DNA from: Tissierellia bacterium
GTDB taxonomy: Bacteria > Bacillota_A > Clostridia > Tissierellales > Peptoniphilaceae
Direction of reading: 5' to 3'
Assembly: GCA_012513395.1 (NCBI GenBank)
Contig: JAAZCH010000131.1
Span: 1 to 7,283 of the forward strand
DNA length: 7,283 nucleotides
The translations under genes were made by a program, and so were the position numbers. This document shows, piece after piece, positions 5,972 to 7,283 of the stretch. The notes under the pieces are model-generated. The model saw only the letters and a list, made by a program, of their open reading frames with translations. It searched no databases and was not told the origin of the DNA. Position 1 is the first letter of the stretch; every line of letters starts with the position of its first letter.

Positions 5972-7216
5972 ATGAAAAAATTTATTATATTTTGCCTAAT
6001 TGGCGTAATGATTGCATCACTTGTTGCGTGTACAACCCCCAATATTAATGCCACGCCGCAAAATGCAAAAGATATTCTTGCAGACGTAGATGCCAATAAA
6101 GTTGATACAAAGGACAGTTTGACCCCAGAAAATTCAGCTAAAATAACAGACTTTGGAGTAAAACTCCTACAAAGCTCGCTAAACAGTGACAAGGATAACG
6201 TCTTGGTGTCTCCGATATCAGTTATATACGCACTGGGTATGACTGCAAATGGAGCCGATGGAGATACCCTCAAAGAGATGGAAAATACATTTGGCTTACC
6301 TATAGATGAGCTTAATTCCTATATGAATGCTTACCTAAAAACTTTAAAATCCGACGATAAATACAAATTGAATATCGCAAATTCAATTTGGGTTAGAAAA
6401 GGTGTAGGCTTTGAACCAAAATCAGATTTCCTCCAAAAAAACAAAGACTATTACAATGCAAAAATCTACGAAGCAGCATTTGATAGTAATACTGTAAAAG
6501 AAATTAATAGTTGGGTTAAGGACAACACTTCAGGAATGATCGATTCCATAATTGAGAAAATTCCAGAAGAAGCTAGAATGTACTTAATAAATGCCCTAGC
6601 ATTAGAAGCAGAATGGGAAAAGAAATATAGCGAAGGTCAGGTACAAAAAGATGACTTCACCAAAGAAGATGGCAAAACCAAAGAGATAGATTTTATGTAT
6701 GGCTCAGAAAACAGCTATATAGAAGGAGAAAATGAAAAAGGATTTTTGAAGTATTATGTGGACAGAAAATATTCTTTTGTAGCCCTACTCCCCAACGAAG
6801 GAATTACCATCAAAAATTATGTAGAGAGTCTGAATGGAGAAAAGATTCATAAATTGCTAAATGAAACCAAAGAAGTTAAAGTAAATACTTCAATACCTAA
6901 ATTCGAAAATGAATTTAGCATCAGCTTAAATGATGGATTGAAAAACATGGGAATAAAAAAAGCATTCGATGCAAATGAAAGTGATCTTTCTAAAATTGGA
7001 AAAAATCTAATGATTAGTAATGTTCTCCACAAAACTTATATATCAGTCCATGAACAAGGAACTAAAGCAGGAGCAGTAACTGCAGTAGAAGTAGGAGTCA
7101 CATCAATGCCAGTTGAAAAACCCAAAGAAGTCTACTTAAACAGACCCTTTGTGTATATGATTGTCGACACCGAAAACAACGTACCACTATTTATTGGGAC
7201 ATATGAAGGAAAATGA
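5972..7216 (+). CDS. serpin-family protease inhibitor, predicted lipoprotein
   Basis: Serpins are suicide inhibitors that trap serine (sometimes cysteine) proteases by inserting a cleaved reactive loop into a beta-sheet. I start at ATG 5972, not at the in-frame ATG 5906, because GAGGAG (5960-5965) lies 6 nt before 5972. The 414-residue product then begins with a clean lipoprotein signal: MKKF, a hydrophobic stretch and lipobox LVAC (Cys20). A polar linker of about 35 residues precedes the serpin fold. Visible hallmarks: NVLVSPISVIYALGMTANGA (76-95), NALALEAEW (207-215), the hinge EQGTKAGAVTAVE (361-373) and NRPFVYMI (390-397). The hinge keeps the small residues needed for loop insertion, so it should be inhibitory. 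Counting from P17 (E361) gives P1-P1' as T377-S378, though a longer stretch before NRPF leaves this uncertain. Predicted location is the outer face of the membrane. It is isolated between two terminators, so monocistronic. Target protease unknown. Confidence 0.95.
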   Translation: MKKFIIFCLIGVMIASLVACTTPNINATPQNAKDILADVDANKVDTKDSLTPENSAKITDFGVKLLQSSLNSDKDNVLVSPISVIYALGMTANGADGDTLKEMENTFGLPIDELNSYMNAYLKTLKSDDKYKLNIANSIWVRKGVGFEPKSDFLQKNKDYYNAKIYEAAFDSNTVKEINSWVKDNTSGMIDSIIEKIPEEARMYLINALALEAEWEKKYSEGQVQKDDFTKEDGKTKEIDFMYGSENSYIEGENEKGFLKYYVDRKYSFVALLPNEGITIKNYVESLNGEKIHKLLNETKEVKVNTSIPKFENEFSISLNDGLKNMGIKKAFDANESDLSKIGKNLMISNVLHKTYISVHEQGTKAGAVTAVEVGVTSMPVEKPKEVYLNRPFVYMIVDTENNVPLFIGTYEGK

Positions 7217-7220
7217 AATC

Positions 7221-7255
7221 AAAAAGAGATAGCGTTTAAATCGCTATCTCTTTTT
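7221..7255. terminator. bidirectional intrinsic terminator between serpin and tRNA
   Basis: A 14-bp perfect stem (7221-7234 with 7242-7255) surrounds a 7-nt loop. It has AAAAA at the left end and TTTTT at the right end, so it terminates the serpin message on the plus strand and the convergent tRNA transcript on the minus strand. Confidence 0.93.
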
Positions 7256-7259
7256 GTAT

Positions 7260-7283
7260 TGGTGGGCAGTACTGGGCTTGAAC
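7260..7283 (-). tRNA. 3' end of a tRNA gene, cut by the window edge
   Basis: Read on the minus strand, this is the T-loop (TTCAAGC preceded by G), the 3' T-stem arm CCAGT, the 3' acceptor arm ACTGCCC, the discriminator base A and an encoded CCA end. The complete tRNA should therefore begin with GGGCAGT. The anticodon lies beyond the window, so the amino acid cannot be assigned. Transcription converges on the serpin gene and would stop at the shared terminator. Confidence 0.85.

Noticed and set aside
5941..6273. Minus-strand open frame of 110 codons over the serpin 5' end
   Set aside because: Shadow of the serpin coding sequence, with no motif or ribosome binding site of its own; the same holds for the one at 6847-7032.
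1..7283. CRISPR array, insertion sequence or transposase, or prophage genes
   Set aside because: No regularly spaced repeats, terminal inverted repeats or mobile-element proteins were seen on either strand.

Overview
This AT-rich window looks like chromosome from a low-GC Gram-positive anaerobe. The codon use, strong GAGG-type ribosome binding sites, intrinsic terminators with U-tracts, and an amino-acid-catabolism locus next to peptidoglycan and surface-lipoprotein genes all fit a peptide-fermenting Firmicute, such as a Finegoldia/Peptoniphilus-type anaerobic coccus. That placement is inferred from the character of the sequence; no search was run.

Left half (1-4187, minus strand): a histidine-utilisation locus, read right to left. 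It begins with a RocR-type sigma-54 enhancer-binding activator (2748-4187). Next is a 326-base gap carrying a textbook -24/-12 sigma-54 promoter (2627-2644) and a roughly 195-nt structured leader. Then come hutI, imidazolonepropionase (1177-2421), and, after 73 bases, a YjiH-type multi-spanning GATE membrane protein that runs off the left edge (start at 1103). The simplest model is that the PAS domain of the activator senses a signal, the activator binds upstream of the promoter, and sigma-54 polymerase then transcribes hutI, the membrane protein and probably further genes beyond the window. HutI would hydrolyse imidazolone propionate to N-formimino-L-glutamate, and the membrane protein is a candidate transporter. 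This HutI lacks the Asp metal ligand known from the Bacillus subtilis enzyme.

Middle (4188-5847): a divergent intergenic region carries two good vegetative promoters for murC (4343-5809, plus strand), a complete UDP-N-acetylmuramate--L-alanine ligase with its own strong terminator.

Right end (5848-7283): a complete serpin with a lipoprotein signal peptide (5972-7216, plus strand), probably a surface-anchored protease inhibitor. A long bidirectional terminator follows, and then the 3' end of a minus-strand tRNA gene, cut off by the window edge.

Most noteworthy points: sigma-54/RocR-type control of a hut operon, the Asp-to-Asn change in HutI, the unexplained structured leader of hutI, the GVYTGA variant of the activator's sigma-54 contact loop, and the lipoprotein serpin.
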